Below, piece after piece: positions 4,380 through 5,227 of a stretch of DNA of 5,227 bases (position 1 is the stretch's first letter; each line of letters starts with the position of its first letter). The DNA comes from Candidatus Melainabacteria bacterium GWA2_34_9 (GTDB taxonomy: Bacteria > Cyanobacteriota > Vampirovibrionia > Gastranaerophilales > UBA9971). The stretch is from assembly GCA_001784535.1 (NCBI GenBank), contig MFRJ01000077.1:1-5227 (forward strand), in the 5' to 3' direction. Both the position numbers and the translations under genes were made by a program. Below the pieces are notes generated by a model. The model was not told the origin of the DNA. It saw only the letters and a program-made list of their open reading frames with translations, and did not search any database.

Positions 4380-5227
4380 TCAAATTTTTTGAAGCTGATA
4401 ATTATAACTTTCTGATAAATTCTTTTTTTCCTGCTCATAATTTGCAAGAAATTGCCCGCAGTTGCTTCCTATGAGGTTTTCTTCAAGTTCGCCGATGCTT
4501 AAAATTACATCGTAACCAGCTTTGTTTAAAGCCTGTATAAGTTCATGATCTTTGTTTTTTAACAGTTTGTCAGAATTTAACTCATTAGAAAGTGCTTTAA
4601 AAGTAGGATTTACCGGTGTTATTTTTATTAAAAATTTGTCAGGTGAAAAATATTTTAAAAGTTCATGCGGATTTACAGGCATAGTATCAGCAAGAGCAAA
4701 ATTAAGCGTTATTTTCTTTTCACCTTCTTTATAAAAGTCGTTTCCGTAGTCGGAAATTGCTTTAAAACTCCATTTTTTTACAGGGATAAGCCATGCCCTT
4801 TTTACTAAATCTGTTGTATGTATGGAAAATTGCATTTGGAATTTGTCTTTATAAAGTTTGTTTTTGATTTCCAACAGTTCTTCAAAGAATTTATCAGTAC
4901 CTGAAGGAGCAACAGTTGAAATTGACGGCATAAGCCCCGGCGCATTATAAATTGCAGGCAATTCCCAAAGAACATCAAGGACGTTCGAATTCAAAGACGG
5001 CTCCCCCATCCTTGCAAACTGGATTTTAAATTTTTCTACAGGGATAATTTTGTCAGGATAACGATTTTTGACCATGTAATCAATTTGGGAAAGAAGTTCA
5101 TTTTTCGAAAGTTTTCCTTCATAATTCCCTCCTGCATCGCAGAATTGACAGTTTATGCAGCATCCGAAAAGGCTTGAAATTATCAGCACCCATTTTTTTT
5201 CGCGCGTCAAAGGCGGTTGAATTGATT
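4380..5227 (-). CDS. RlmN/Cfr-like radical SAM protein, N-terminus beyond window
   Basis: The frame is open to the right edge, so the gene is 5'-partial; a TTG at 5210 is an unlikely start because the preceding residues (SIQPPL) also read as coding. Numbering from that TTG, the radical SAM cluster motif is C17-x3-C21-x2-C24 within SSLFGCCINCQFCDAGG. MGEPSLN (68-74) matches the RlmN/Cfr GEP segment, MQFSIHTTD resembles their SLHA strand, and GSNCGQ ends the domain with C251, equivalent to the methyl-carrier Cys of RlmN (C355). RlmN and Cfr methylate A2503 of 23S rRNA. Here the position matching RlmN C118 is Ile10, so the same chemistry is doubtful. A related but separate radical SAM subfamily is the better call. 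It stands alone on this strand within view. Confidence 0.88.
   Translation of the reverse strand, partial: SIQPPLTREKKWVLIISSLFGCCINCQFCDAGGNYEGKLSKNELLSQIDYMVKNRYPDKIIPVEKFKIQFARMGEPSLNSNVLDVLWELPAIYNAPGLMPSISTVAPSGTDKFFEELLEIKNKLYKDKFQMQFSIHTTDLVKRAWLIPVKKWSFKAISDYGNDFYKEGEKKITLNFALADTMPVNPHELLKYFSPDKFLIKITPVNPTFKALSNELNSDKLLKNKDHELIQALNKAGYDVILSIGELEENLIGSNCGQFLANYEQEKKNLSESYNYQLQKI

Noticed and set aside
4552..4734. Rightward 60-aa frame
   Set aside because: Antisense to conserved parts of the radical SAM gene; no ribosome-binding site or family resemblance.
5208..5210. TTG as the true start of the radical SAM gene
   Set aside because: No Shine-Dalgarno precedes it, the frame stays open to the window edge, and RlmN-like proteins have an N-terminal region before the cluster motif. 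The gene is better called partial.

Overview
This is a low-GC (roughly one-third G+C by eye) bacterial window using the standard code: TAA, TAG and TGA all serve as stops. Shine-Dalgarno sites vary; they are strong ahead of the left-edge gene, the 54-aa ORF and the thioredoxin-like gene, and weak or absent elsewhere. A lipobox protein and a membrane-tethered thioredoxin/CcdA pair fit an uncultivated low-GC bacterium. A gut Gastranaerophilales/Melainabacteria-like lineage would fit, but nothing here proves the taxon. No phage, transposon, CRISPR or RNA gene was found.

Layout. Bases 1-31 hold the first ten codons of a leftward gene that runs off the edge. It diverges from a rightward pair: a 71-aa XRE-type regulator (164-379) and a YjbQ/UPF0047 protein (402-797). 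A 54-aa unrecognised ORF with a strong ribosome-binding site follows (901-1065). A perfect 12-bp hairpin separates it from a leftward two-gene operon, a membrane-anchored thioredoxin-like protein (2248-1844) and CcdA (1847-1143), joined by an ATGA overlap. These two probably form a thiol-reducing relay from cytosol to the extracytoplasmic side. A structured 291-bp intergenic region leads to a rightward M50 site-2-type protease (2540-3241). This converges, across a 16-bp hairpin terminator, on a leftward lipoprotein (4151-3315) whose C-terminus is an 18-bp/6-residue proline repeat. The right edge holds a leftward RlmN/Cfr-like radical SAM protein (4380 to the edge), cut off at its N-terminus.

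The genes are mostly ordinary housekeeping or envelope types and do not form an evident new system. The most interesting points are: a shared TGACAA-N6-TTG element at three intergenic promoter sites, linking the XRE regulator's own promoter region with that of the thioredoxin/CcdA operon; the orphan 54-aa ORF; an RlmN-like enzyme that keeps the methyl-carrier cysteine but has Ile where RlmN has its second catalytic cysteine; and the graded tandem repeat in the lipoprotein gene.
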